Shown in pieces: positions 8,289-17,156 of a stretch of 43,966 nucleotides of DNA; the stretch's first letter is position 1, and the number at the start of each line of letters is the position of its first letter. The notes below the pieces were generated by a model, which saw only the letters and a program-made list of their open reading frames with translations, did no database searches and was not told the origin of the DNA. The DNA lies in assembly GCA_024638965.1 (NCBI GenBank), contig JAHEJI010000022.1, positions 1-43,966 of the forward strand, read 5' to 3'. A program made the position numbers and the translations under genes. This DNA is from Planctomycetaceae bacterium (lineage in GTDB: Bacteria; Planctomycetota; Planctomycetia; Pirellulales; Pirellulaceae).

Positions 8289-8752
8289 AATCTTATCTCA
8301 CTACTCTCTTCAATCTGGAACGAGCCACACATCCGGCGACCCGCGCTGTCGGTGCCACACACGCTCAACTCGGTGCGACACGCACTTGCAAGGCGCACCT
8401 TGAGTTGCCATCCAGGCAAGACAAAGAACAGACTACCCATGTTCGCGATGCATAGTCGAGTGCCTATTTCAACGTTATATTGTATCCTCAACACAATTTA
8501 CATATGTTTTTTTTGCCAAAATTCTCAATTCGAGCGACTGATTCGTCTCCGCAATACGGACATTTCGAGGATGAAGTAACGGCGATCGACGCAAATTGGA
8601 CATCCTGCGTACGGGAATTTGCGGAAACAGGATCAAAGTGCCCTGCGATTTCTGCCGTTTGTTGAGCCTTGCCAGACCGGCTTGGAAGGCCCTTCGGCTC
8701 GCTGCACGCTTCACTTAACCTACTGTCACGCTTTCATTTAGGACTCAGAATC
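8289..8752. other. Divergent intergenic region with one stem-loop
   Basis: No gene can be supported in this 464-base stretch between the divergent clpS and M20 peptidase genes. It must hold both promoters, but I could not pick a well-matched pair. One bulged stem-loop is present at 8364-8404: CTCAA and GGTGCG pair with CGCACC and TTGAG, leaving a three-base bulge and a 16-base loop. It lies 76-116 bases upstream of the clpS start and might be part of its leader. Short reading frames on both strands here have no coding character. Confidence 0.45.
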
Positions 8753-10177
8753 ATGTCACAGTTTGATACATACCTTGCGGAAAACCACAGTCGTTTTGAG
8801 CAGGATCTGTTCGAATGGCTGGGAATGGCGAGTATCGGTACGGATAGTGCCTACGACGAAGAAACAAAGAGAGCCGCAAACTGGTTGGCGGACAAATTTC
8901 GTGGTCTCGATCTGGCCACCGAAATAATTGAGACATGTGGGCAGCCGATCGTTTATGCGGAATCACCCAAGGTGGTAGGCGCTCCGACCGTGTTGGTCTA
9001 CGGACACTACGATGTGCAGCCTCCCGATCCGCTTGAGCTATGGGAAACGCCTCCATTTGAACCGACGGTGCGCGATGGCAAAGTCTATGCGCGGGGGGCT
9101 ACGGATGATAAAGGCCAGATGATCACGCACCTGTTTGGCGTAGAATCTTGGAAGAACACGATCGGTGATTTGCCAATCCAAGTCAAATTCCTGATCGAAG
9201 GTGAGGAAGAGAGTGGCAGTGCGGGAATCGAAGAATTCCTTGAAGGCAAATATGACAAAGAAATCCCGGTCGCCGAAAAAATCGCAGCCGACATCGCCGT
9301 AATCAGTGATTGTTCTCAGTATGGGCCCGGACAACCCGCGATCACGTATGGCTTGCGAGGAATTTGCTATTATCAGTTGAACCTTTCTGGACCCAACCGC
9401 GACCTACACTCGGGCGGGTTTGGCGGTTCAGTCGCTAACCCGGCCAACGCCCTTGCCAAAATGCTCGGTGCCCTCATCGATGAAAATGGGCGAATCCAGA
9501 TTCCAGGTTTCTATGACGACATTTTGCCGATGACCGAACGTGAGCGGGAACAATTCGATTCTCTGGATTTCAATAATGATGACTTTGCCAAAGACCTCGG
9601 CGTAACGGAACTGACTGGCGAGAAGGGTTTTTCTACTCTCGAACGTCGTTGGTCACGACCCGCTTTCGATATCAACGGGATGTGGAGTGGTTACCAGGGA
9701 GAGGGTGCGAAAACCGTCTTGCCCGCAGTCGCCGGCGCCAAATTCAGCTTTCGTATCGTTCCCCATCAGGATCCCCAAAAAATTAAAGCAGTTTTGGAAA
9801 CCAGACTAAGGGAAGTTTGTCCGCCTGGTATCCAAATGGAACTTGTCAACTTACACGGCGCGCCCGGATTCGTGCTGCCTTTGGATAGTCCGTTCATGGA
9901 AGCGGCCTCGCAAGCGATTGCGAAAGGCTTTGATAAGAGACCGGTGTTTATCCGTGCGGGCGGAAGTATCCCGATCGTCAACCATTTTAGTTCCCTGTTG
10001 GGGATTGACACGTTGTTGCTGGGATGGGGCTTGGACGATGACGATCCGCATAGTCCAAACGAAAAATTTACACTCGCCGATTTCCATCGAGGCATAAAAT
10101 CCAGCTGTCATCTTTGGGAAGAGATCGCGAAGATCGAAGTCGGAGGTCGGAAATCGGAGCTTGGAAAAGAGCCTTAA
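8753..10177 (+). CDS. M20 family dipeptidase
   Basis: This 474-residue cytoplasmic enzyme belongs to the M20 di-zinc dipeptidase group (carnosinase/PepV-like type). Metal ligands and catalytic residues are all visible: His85 and Asp87 (YGHYDVQP), bridging Asp118 (RGATDDKGQ), Glu151/Glu152 (IEGEEESGS, base then ligand), the Asp of ISDCSQ, and a C-terminal His in DDDDPHSPNE. A dimerisation lid domain lies between about residues 195 and 350, with the LRGICYYQLNLSGP and DLHSGGFGG segments. The ATG at 8753 has AGGA nine bases upstream, which rules out the longer in-frame start at 8669. The last 14 or so codons (EVGGRKSE) fall in one arm of an inverted repeat that continues past the stop, so the C-terminal tail may be repeat-derived. 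Substrate preference is unknown. Confidence 0.93.
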   Translation: MSQFDTYLAENHSRFEQDLFEWLGMASIGTDSAYDEETKRAANWLADKFRGLDLATEIIETCGQPIVYAESPKVVGAPTVLVYGHYDVQPPDPLELWETPPFEPTVRDGKVYARGATDDKGQMITHLFGVESWKNTIGDLPIQVKFLIEGEEESGSAGIEEFLEGKYDKEIPVAEKIAADIAVISDCSQYGPGQPAITYGLRGICYYQLNLSGPNRDLHSGGFGGSVANPANALAKMLGALIDENGRIQIPGFYDDILPMTEREREQFDSLDFNNDDFAKDLGVTELTGEKGFSTLERRWSRPAFDINGMWSGYQGEGAKTVLPAVAGAKFSFRIVPHQDPQKIKAVLETRLREVCPPGIQMELVNLHGAPGFVLPLDSPFMEAASQAIAKGFDKRPVFIRAGGSIPIVNHFSSLLGIDTLLLGWGLDDDDPHSPNEKFTLADFHRGIKSSCHLWEEIAKIEVGGRKSELGKEP

Positions 10178-10208
10178 TAATGAAGCAAATATTTCCGACC
10201 TCCGACTT
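10137..10208. repeat. Perfect 18-bp inverted repeat reaching into the M20 gene
   Basis: Arms 10137-10154 and 10191-10208 are perfect inverted copies of 18 bases, with a 36-base spacer. The left arm encodes the last part of the M20 peptidase and the right arm lies after its stop. The unit itself is internally repetitive (GTCGGAGGTCGGAAATCGGAG). It could act as a 3' stabilising hairpin or weak terminator; there is no T-run. It separates the M20 gene from serS. Confidence 0.7.
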
Positions 10209-10277
10209 TCGAATTCGTATTCCGGACTTCGGTTCAATCTTATTAATTCAGCATCTTTAATTGTCTAAATCATCACC

Positions 10278-11558
10278 ATGCTTGATCGAAAATATATTCT
10301 TGAGAACATCGACGCTGTTAAACAAAACTGTATTAATCGGAATGTCGAAGCCAACGTTGATCTGCTGGTTGAACTTGAAAACGAGCGTAAACAGAAACTG
10401 CAAACCGTTCAGGAACTGAATACTCAGGCCAACGTAGTTTCCAAAACCATTGGTCAGGCCAAAGCCGATGCCGAGCGCGAGTCACGAAAAGAAGCAGGGC
10501 GAAAACTTCGCGAACAAAAAGATGCAGCGCAAGCCGAACACGATGAACTTGATGACCGGATTCGCGAAATCCAGATATTGATTCCCAATATGGCTCACCC
10601 CGATGCGCCAATCGGTAAAGACGACAAAGCCAACCTGGAAGTTGCCCGAGGTAAACACAACCCGCGCGAGTTTGATTTCAAACCGCTTGACCATCTTGAG
10701 CTGGGAGAGAAACAAGGCTGGATCGATTTCGAAGGTGGCGCCCGCACCACGGGCAACGGGTTTTACTTTCTCAAAGGCGACTTGGTTTTACTTGACCTTG
10801 CGCTTCAACAATACTCGGTCAACGAACTGATGAAACGTGGATTCACTCCGACGATCACTCCCGACCTTGCCCTGGATTCGGTACTCGAAGGCATCGGATT
10901 TATGCCTCGCGGTCCCGAAACACAAATTTACAGCATTGAAAATATGAACCTGTCGCTAATCGGAACGGCCGAGATTACGCTTGGCGGCTTGTACAGTGGG
11001 AAAACGCTTTCTGAAGAGGAACTGCCGATCAAGCTTTGTGGCATTAGCCATTGTTACCGAACGGAAGCCGGTGCAGCGGGGCGGGCCTCACGTGGACTTT
11101 ATCGCGTGCACCAGTTTACAAAGGTCGAAATGTTCGCGTTTACCGTATCCGAACAAAGCGATGCCATGCATGCGGAGCTGAAACAAGTCGAATGTGATCT
11201 GTTTGACGCGATCGAGATCCCTTTTCGAGTCGTCGACACCGCGACGGGAGATTTGGGCGGTCCAGCTTACCGAAAATGGGACCTGGAAGCCTGGATGCCG
11301 GGCCGGGGCGAAGCGGGCGAGTTTGGCGAGGTTACCAGTACCTCAAACTGCACCGACTATCAGGCTCGTCGACTGAACATCCGTTACAAACAAGCCGGGA
11401 AGAAGGGAACCCAATTCGTTCACACGTTGAATGGAACGGCCTTTGCACTCAGCCGTGCGTTGATTTCGATTCTTGAGAACCACCAACAAGCCGATGGCAG
11501 CGTCGTGATTCCCGAGGTTTTGCGTCCGATCATCGGCAAAGATGTGATCGGGGCGTGA
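10278..11558 (+). CDS. serS: Seryl-tRNA synthetase
   Basis: The 426-residue protein is a standard class II seryl-tRNA synthetase. It charges tRNA-Ser and provides the precursor for selenocysteine where that pathway exists. The N-terminal arm (about 28-105) is a charged antiparallel coiled coil that recognises the long variable arm of the tRNA. The catalytic domain shows motif 2 (CYRTEAGAAGRASRGL, then VHQFTKVEMF) and motif 3 near the C-terminus (LNGTAFALSRALISILENHQ). The TAEITLGGLYSG serine-binding segment is intact. Length is normal for the family. The ATG at 10278 matches the usual MLD start; there is no Shine-Dalgarno sequence. It follows the M20 gene on the same strand after about 100 bases that contain the inverted repeat, so shared transcription is possible but not certain. 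Confidence 0.97.
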   Translation: MLDRKYILENIDAVKQNCINRNVEANVDLLVELENERKQKLQTVQELNTQANVVSKTIGQAKADAERESRKEAGRKLREQKDAAQAEHDELDDRIREIQILIPNMAHPDAPIGKDDKANLEVARGKHNPREFDFKPLDHLELGEKQGWIDFEGGARTTGNGFYFLKGDLVLLDLALQQYSVNELMKRGFTPTITPDLALDSVLEGIGFMPRGPETQIYSIENMNLSLIGTAEITLGGLYSGKTLSEEELPIKLCGISHCYRTEAGAAGRASRGLYRVHQFTKVEMFAFTVSEQSDAMHAELKQVECDLFDAIEIPFRVVDTATGDLGGPAYRKWDLEAWMPGRGEAGEFGEVTSTSNCTDYQARRLNIRYKQAGKKGTQFVHTLNGTAFALSRALISILENHQQADGSVVIPEVLRPIIGKDVIGA

Positions 11559-11649
11559 TTCGGCGGCAGGTGCAAAACCGCAGGATGACGGGATTAGAGC
11601 AGCCTGCTTTGGACCGGGACTGGTGGACTAACGCACGCTGAATTAGCAA

Positions 11650-11670
11650 TTCACGATTCACAGTTCACCA
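11650..11670. repeat. Short tandem heptamer repeat
   Basis: Three adjacent 7-base units (TTCACGA, TTCACAG, TTCACCA) are followed by an A/T-rich variant (TTAATAATTAATTA). This resembles the short tandem heptamers known from cyanobacterial and planctomycete spacers. It lies between the convergent serS and GNAT genes and no function is apparent. The rest of 11559-11747 shows nothing else. Confidence 0.45.
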
Positions 11671-11747
11671 TTAATAATTAATTAGTTTGGCGGGCAGACA
11701 CAGCCGATGCCAAGATCTCTCTCTTCGCGTGACCAATGCACTCACGC

Positions 11748-12278
11748 CTATTTTCTTAATTCGTAACGAAACACGTCGTGTTTGTTTCCGTCCAAATCAG
11801 TGTGCCCGTCTTCGACTCGTGCAGCTTTCAAGAAACCATTTTTCTCGGCGATGCGAATGCTTCCGATGTTTTCAGGGGCCGTGACGATCGAGATTTTGTT
11901 CAAACGAAGCTTGGAAAAACAATGCTCCGTAACTGCTTTTACCGCCAGAGAGATTATTCCCAAGCTTTCATGCCGACGATCAATGAAATACCCGATTTCA
12001 CAATCGCCCGTATGCCAGTCAATATTTTTGATCACCATGAACCCGACGAAAGCTTGTTTTGGTTGGTCTTCGATAACACAGGTAAAAACCGTTCTTTGTC
12101 GGGCCTCGTTTGTTTTTCGATCGATGTACGAGCGAGTCATTTCGACTGACTCGTTTTCGCGCGCGGTGATCGGTAAGTAAGCCGTCAATCGGTCTCGATT
12201 TGAATCAATTAGATCGAACAGTCTGCTGACATCTTTCGTTTCCAGTTTTCTAATCGTGTATTCGTCGAATTCAATCAT
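11748..12278 (-). CDS. GNAT N-acetyltransferase (RimJ/RimL-like)
   Basis: The 176-residue protein has the Gcn5-related acetyltransferase fold of the ribosomal-protein alanine/serine acetyltransferase type. The N-terminal strand TIRKLETKDVSRLFDLI, the central FVGFMVIKNIDWHTGDCEIGYFID strand-turn-strand (about residues 85-107) and the C-terminal PENIGSIRIAEKNGF segment, which contacts acetyl-CoA and closes the fold, are all present. By family it transfers an acetyl group to an amino group of a ribosomal protein or small molecule; the acceptor cannot be told. I chose the ATG at 12278 because the upstream extension starts at a GTG (12371) and does not look like a domain. No clear ribosome binding site exists. 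It is convergent with serS and divergent from the M61 gene. Confidence 0.88.
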   Translation of the reverse strand: MIEFDEYTIRKLETKDVSRLFDLIDSNRDRLTAYLPITARENESVEMTRSYIDRKTNEARQRTVFTCVIEDQPKQAFVGFMVIKNIDWHTGDCEIGYFIDRRHESLGIISLAVKAVTEHCFSKLRLNKISIVTAPENIGSIRIAEKNGFLKAARVEDGHTDLDGNKHDVFRYELRK

Positions 12279-12434
12279 CGCGGTTTTCAAAGAAGCATAC
12301 TGGATATCGCCTGCGGCTGCGGCCGACGTAAAACTATCGACAGACACAGTTCCGCCAAATTGCCGAAACACGTTGAAGCCCCGAAGCCGATCGGCGTGCT
12401 AGAATATAGGATTGCAATAAATTACTGAGAGACA

Positions 12435-14411
12435 ATGATGAGATTCTACGGCCGAAGACAGATTTTTGCGCTATGTTTGATGACATTTTCGGTTTGTGCC
12501 GGTGTGCAGGTTCAGGGACAAGACAATCCTGTCAAGAGCGGGGTCAATTATGTCATTGATCTTAAAGATGTTCGCAACCATTACATCACGGTTGAAATAA
12601 CCGTGCCAGTTACCGGTGATCAGACGCAACTCATGATGGCAGTCTGGACTCCCGGTTCTTATCTTGTTCGAGAATATGCGCGTCATATTGACTCGTTGGA
12701 GTTCACGAACTCCGAGGGTCAAAAAATACAGTTTGCGAAGACTCGTAAAAACCGATGGACGGTTGAAACCAAAGGACTCGTTGAATTCAAAGTTCGTTAT
12801 CGACTGTACTGCAACGAAATGTCGGTAAGGACAAATTGGGTGGGACACGAGTTTGCCATGCTCAACGGTGGCTCAACTTTTATGACTGTGCCGGATCGCC
12901 TTGATCAGGCACACGTGGTCGAACTCAACATGCCTCGCCATTGGACCCGTTCAGCAACCAGTCTGAACGCTGCTGGCGAAAAGCCTCACCGGTACGTCGC
13001 CAAGAACTTTGACGAGTTGGTCGATAGTCCCATCGTTGCCGGAAATATCAACATTTATCCATTCGCAGCGGGCGGCGTTCAACACCAACTCGTGAACATT
13101 GGTGAGTCGGGCTATTGGGACGGGACCAAGGCGGCAACGGATTTGAAGAAATTGGTCGACGCTCATCAACAGATGTGGGGAGTCGTTCCCTATGACCGCT
13201 ACTTGTTTCTCAACGTGATTTCGGGAACAGGCGGCGGGCTTGAGCATGACAACAGCTGCCTGATGATGACCAGTCTCTGGAGTTTTCGAGACGACGACCG
13301 ATACAAGAACTGGCTGAGCCTTGCCAGCCATGAGTTTTTTCATACCTGGAACGTTCGGCGGCTGCGCCCAAAAGGCCTTATGAAATACGATTACGAAAAT
13401 GAGAACTATACTCGTGGTCTCTGGGTGGCTGAGGGGATCACCAGTTATTACGAAGACTTGCTGTTGATTCGTGCCGGGTTGATTTCGAAAGACGAGTACC
13501 TGAAAAGGCTCAACAGGGATATCGAAAGCGTCAAGAAAAGGATCGGTCGAAAGCGGCAGAGTTTGACTGAGTCATCCTTCGACACATGGATCAAGTTTTA
13601 TCGACCCGACGAAAATTCGACCAACACCACGGTCAGCTACTACTCCAAAGGTGCCGTTGTCGGATTTTTGCTCGATGGAAAAATCCGGGAACTCACCGGC
13701 GGTCAAAGGAGCCTGGATGATGTGATGCGGCAGATGTACGAAAAATACCTGGATACGGGATATTCGTCGTCCGATTTTCGAGCGGTTGTCAATGACATTG
13801 TCGGCAAGGATACAAGTGATTGGTTTGCCAGTGCAGTTGACTCAACAGACGAACTCGATTTTGAGCCGGTCAAAGACTGGTTTGGATTGGAGTTTCCAGA
13901 CGACGAAAAAAAAACCGCCACCGAAACGGAAGACGAAATTACCGGCGATGAAGTGGTAGACGAAAATGGGAGCGATGATGAAACCGCAGACAAAAAGACA
14001 GATGACTCGGCAACAAAAGATACGCCAAAAGAACCGGAACCCGGCACACGATGGCTTGGATTTTCGGGTTCCGATCGCGTTTCGCGAGTGGAAGCCGATT
14101 CTCCCGCGACCGAAGCTGGGATCAATACGGGCGACGAAATCCTCGCGGTCAACGGATTCAGGTTAACGCGAGGAATCGAATTACGATTGAAGCAATATGA
14201 AATTGGGGACGAATTGGAACTTCTCATCTCTCGTCGTGGCCAGATCATGACGCTCAACATTACGATCGGTTCCAAAGTCTCAAAAAGTTGGCGGCTGAAA
14301 ATCTCCAAGGACCAGACCGTTGAGCAAAAACAAAACTTGAACGCCTGGCTCGGCCTGAAAAAACCACCTAAGAAAAAGGAAAACCTGGAAGAAGACAAGA
14401 ATCCAGGCTAG
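12435..14411 (+). CDS. Secreted M61 family peptidase with PDZ domain
   Basis: The 658-residue protein starts with a signal peptide (about 1-29). An N-terminal beta domain (about 30-215) precedes the catalytic gluzincin domain, which carries HEFFH at 299-303, the following TWNVRRLRP that is diagnostic of M61, and Glu333 as the third zinc ligand (VAEGITSYYE). A very acidic, Thr-rich linker (about 490-543) leads to a C-terminal PDZ domain (about 545-620), and the tail is Lys-rich. M61 enzymes are glycyl aminopeptidases or related exopeptidases; here the enzyme would act outside the cytoplasmic membrane. Two ATGs at 12435 and 12438 are equally possible starts. The linker is longer and more charged than in the usual family members I know. 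It is monocistronic by context, with 64 bases to the convergent gene. Confidence 0.92.
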   Translation: MMRFYGRRQIFALCLMTFSVCAGVQVQGQDNPVKSGVNYVIDLKDVRNHYITVEITVPVTGDQTQLMMAVWTPGSYLVREYARHIDSLEFTNSEGQKIQFAKTRKNRWTVETKGLVEFKVRYRLYCNEMSVRTNWVGHEFAMLNGGSTFMTVPDRLDQAHVVELNMPRHWTRSATSLNAAGEKPHRYVAKNFDELVDSPIVAGNINIYPFAAGGVQHQLVNIGESGYWDGTKAATDLKKLVDAHQQMWGVVPYDRYLFLNVISGTGGGLEHDNSCLMMTSLWSFRDDDRYKNWLSLASHEFFHTWNVRRLRPKGLMKYDYENENYTRGLWVAEGITSYYEDLLLIRAGLISKDEYLKRLNRDIESVKKRIGRKRQSLTESSFDTWIKFYRPDENSTNTTVSYYSKGAVVGFLLDGKIRELTGGQRSLDDVMRQMYEKYLDTGYSSSDFRAVVNDIVGKDTSDWFASAVDSTDELDFEPVKDWFGLEFPDDEKKTATETEDEITGDEVVDENGSDDETADKKTDDSATKDTPKEPEPGTRWLGFSGSDRVSRVEADSPATEAGINTGDEILAVNGFRLTRGIELRLKQYEIGDELELLISRRGQIMTLNITIGSKVSKSWRLKISKDQTVEQKQNLNAWLGLKKPPKKKENLEEDKNPG

Positions 14412-14475
14412 CTTGGCAAATCCGAAGCAAATGGTTCGGTCAGATGCTTGAGCCTTGGACGCACGGTCACTGAGT

Positions 14476-15375
14476 TCAGATTTTCACCAACCGAAATCCC
14501 ACCAAGCGAATCCCGATCAATCCGATCATCGAGCCGATCAAGAAGAATAGAGCAATTAAGCCCATCGCCGTTGACTCGTCATTCCAACGAATCGGAATTC
14601 GGCCTGCGTTCATTGCGTGGAAAATCGCCGTCGTGGCTACACTGATTGCCAGTGACCAAAACAGAATGACGACTGACCAAATCCTCAACCTCGTTTCTCG
14701 GAATAGTCCGGTTACCATCGGCACAATTCCAAGCAGACTGCACCCCGACGAAACTGCAAGACAGATTCCCGAAACGTACCATCGGGATTCGGCTGCACTA
14801 TCCAACCCAAATCGGGTGAGCTCAACAGAACCTCCGACAAGCGCAACCACGGTTGTCAAAATCATCAAGCTCGCAATTGTAAATCGCGGTCGTGTCGAGT
14901 TTTTTTCCGGCTTCAAGGATTCTTGCCGAACCAGCTGTCGGCCCAGGAAAAATCTAATTCCCAGAAAAGGGATCGAGAACCCAAACAAGAACACCGGCAG
15001 AATTCCTAATTGAAATAGCACAGGATCGATTTGCTGCCTAAAACTCGAATGAAGATCCAGACTCAAGAGGAAACCTAATAGCCAGCTTGCGAATGCTGCG
15101 ATCACCCCTGCAACAAAGATCATGCTCCTTCGGCCAAGTTTGTCTGAACTCAACGACAGCCACAACGTCAACAGCGCACCCTGGCTGAAAATGAAGCCAA
15201 CAATGATCCACATCAGGAAAGCGATCGTGTCGCCTGGAGCAAACCGATCCGTCAAATCGGCCAGGAATCCATTCCCTGTTAGACAAACCAATGTAAACCC
15301 AACCAGAATCGCGATACCAATTGCGCGATTTTTCTGATTGGGAAGTTGCTTGTTCACTGCCAATCTATTGTCCAT
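14476..15375 (-). CDS. Multi-pass membrane protein, unknown function
   Basis: I do not recognise a functional family for this 299-residue protein. It has about eight hydrophobic segments (near 18-38, 50-74, 84-106, 126-146, 166-188, 202-224, 230-252 and 266-292). The RPRFTIASLMILTTVVALVG segment (about 165-184) is a motif recurring in planctomycete membrane proteins, where an Arg-Phe-Ser/Thr-turn precedes a transmembrane helix. The second and third segments are separated by a LSSDKLGRRSM loop that recalls major-facilitator loops, but the rest does not fit that family. The ATG overlaps the end of the upstream DUF1559 gene by 11 bases, so translation is probably coupled and the two proteins may work together in the membrane. 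Confidence 0.75.
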   Translation of the reverse strand: MDNRLAVNKQLPNQKNRAIGIAILVGFTLVCLTGNGFLADLTDRFAPGDTIAFLMWIIVGFIFSQGALLTLWLSLSSDKLGRRSMIFVAGVIAAFASWLLGFLLSLDLHSSFRQQIDPVLFQLGILPVFLFGFSIPFLGIRFFLGRQLVRQESLKPEKNSTRPRFTIASLMILTTVVALVGGSVELTRFGLDSAAESRWYVSGICLAVSSGCSLLGIVPMVTGLFRETRLRIWSVVILFWSLAISVATTAIFHAMNAGRIPIRWNDESTAMGLIALFFLIGSMIGLIGIRLVGFRLVKI

Positions 15376-16957
15376 CGTTCAACAGAACGATCGATTTCCA
15401 CACTTCAGGATCAGTCCCTCGCGAAATGAGTCTAACCGATCCATCGCAAAAGACACAAACAAAACCGGTCGGGCGAAGAGTACCCAACCCTTGCATTGGG
15501 TTGTCTGGGTCAAATTCAAGATCTTGTGGCTTGGTCCATTCAACGGCGTGAGATTCGTTGGCCTCAACAAACATCGCGGTATTTGACGATCCGTCTTGAA
15601 TCTTGGCAAAGGATATTTTCTCATTGCCTGGGAAAACGGTGCCCTCACCAGAGAGGGCCAGATAAACTGTTTCACTATCTGAAGGCGCCAGGTTTGGGTT
15701 TTGATAAATAGCTGGCATTTTATCGAGAAGTTTGAGGTTGTTTGGACTGTTCCACGGCTCATCCAGGTTGAATTGCTCGTAAAGAGCCTGTTGTTCGAGG
15801 AATGGCAGCAAGTGCACTCGCCAACTAAGTAACGGCCGACCATTTTCGTCATAATTCGCATTCATCGGCAAGTGTCTAAAGGCCGATTCGTAGTTAAGAG
15901 AAGCGAGAGCCAACTGGCGCAAATTATTCATCGACGAAGTTCGTCTGGCAGCTTCCCGAACCTGTTGAACTGCCGGCAAGAGCATGCCGATCAATACGCC
16001 AATCGTTGCCGTGCTGCTAACGCCATAGCCCTGATTGGTGTCAAAAACCAAATCTCTGCCGTCGATACTCGGCTGGATCACAGACTCGAGATATTTTGAC
16101 AAACGCTCGGCATAAGCCAACGTTGCTTGCTGATAGGCTTCGGGAACGTCCATTTGTGTCGTAATGGCCGACAACGCAGCATTCTTGCCTAGTTCAAACC
16201 CCTGTGCGATCAATTGTTGAATTTCTTCGACCGATTTCTCATCGACCGCTCTGATTATGTATTCGGAAACTGAGTGGGTGGAAACGTCATTGCGAAAGGT
16301 TATCGATTCCACCAAATCAGGGATCTTTAGAAAATCTCGGAATGGGGGAGGAACTTGGCTGCGATCTGGCAGGTTTTGTTTGAGTATCGCGCGGATTGGC
16401 TTCATGACAACATAGACATTCATATGATCGGACGACTTCGCTTCGCTCATCATCCCAATTAGTGGGCTCGAAGCTCCTTCTGACGAGAGCATTTTTCCAA
16501 GAAACTCGTTCGAGCCGAACAAAATTGTCTTCTCATCATAAAGCAAGATCGAGACTTCATCTTTTTCGTAGGCCATTCTTCCATCGATCGTTGTTTTTTC
16601 GAAGTCGTCGGTTATTTTCTTTCCAAGCGTTTGTGGTGTTGCGAAGCGAACAATAGCGCCAAACTCCGGTGGCTCGTTCATCTCCTCATCCCTGATTTCG
16701 CCAACCAGGAAGGTGGCTCGAGTAATTTCGAGCAGGTCGACTCCCAGTTCCTGTTCTCCAAATACCTTGATCAACTCGCGAGGCATGATCTCCATACTTG
16801 GCTGAGAAAATGCCTCTTTGGGTTTGCAGTCAAAAGCCGCGAAAGCGGATGACGGAATGAACTGACTCTGCTGGCCATCAAGCAATTGAGTTTGGCCTGC
16901 AAAGATGCTTGATGCAACAAGCAGCATAACGATTGATCGCAATTGAATTCGGTTCAT
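15365..16957 (-). CDS. DUF1559 domain protein with N-terminal secreted domain
   Basis: The 530-residue protein begins with a signal peptide (about 1-29) and a 290-residue extracytoplasmic region of unknown fold. Only then (residues 319-339) comes the hydrophobic helix IGVLIGMLLPAVQQVREAARR that in most DUF1559 proteins sits at the N-terminus as a type IV pilin-like anchor. The DUF1559 domain follows (about 340-522), with the NNLRQLALASLNYES start and the closing FCDGSVRLISRG segment. DUF1559 proteins are expanded enormously in planctomycetes and their function is largely unknown. Since the helix is internal here, prepilin peptidase processing is unlikely and a transmembrane role is more plausible. 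The stop overlaps the start of the downstream membrane protein gene. Confidence 0.87.
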   Translation of the reverse strand: MNRIQLRSIVMLLVASSIFAGQTQLLDGQQSQFIPSSAFAAFDCKPKEAFSQPSMEIMPRELIKVFGEQELGVDLLEITRATFLVGEIRDEEMNEPPEFGAIVRFATPQTLGKKITDDFEKTTIDGRMAYEKDEVSILLYDEKTILFGSNEFLGKMLSSEGASSPLIGMMSEAKSSDHMNVYVVMKPIRAILKQNLPDRSQVPPPFRDFLKIPDLVESITFRNDVSTHSVSEYIIRAVDEKSVEEIQQLIAQGFELGKNAALSAITTQMDVPEAYQQATLAYAERLSKYLESVIQPSIDGRDLVFDTNQGYGVSSTATIGVLIGMLLPAVQQVREAARRTSSMNNLRQLALASLNYESAFRHLPMNANYDENGRPLLSWRVHLLPFLEQQALYEQFNLDEPWNSPNNLKLLDKMPAIYQNPNLAPSDSETVYLALSGEGTVFPGNEKISFAKIQDGSSNTAMFVEANESHAVEWTKPQDLEFDPDNPMQGLGTLRPTGFVCVFCDGSVRLISRGTDPEVWKSIVLLNDGQ

Positions 16958-17156
16958 GATTGTAAGTATCCCTATTCCGGTCGAAGAATTTCTCGATGAA
17001 GATTGTCGACATGATTGTGTCGTAACGCCGACTGTTTTTCAAGCAACCCACAACTGGGAACGGTCACTCGGTACCATTTCACTTACCTCAAAAATGAAGG
17101 CACTCGATCAAGGATGACATGACTGTTCTCTCTTATCTCACTGAGCGGCATTGCGA

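Noticed and set aside
8475-8714. 79-codon minus-strand frame and an opposite 61-codon frame before the M20 gene
   Set aside because: Both overlap each other and the M20 leader with no coding signature.
13703-14398. 231-codon minus-strand frame opposite the M61 gene
   Set aside because: A Ser-rich shadow of the acidic linker and PDZ coding sequence; the plus-strand protein has clear catalytic motifs.
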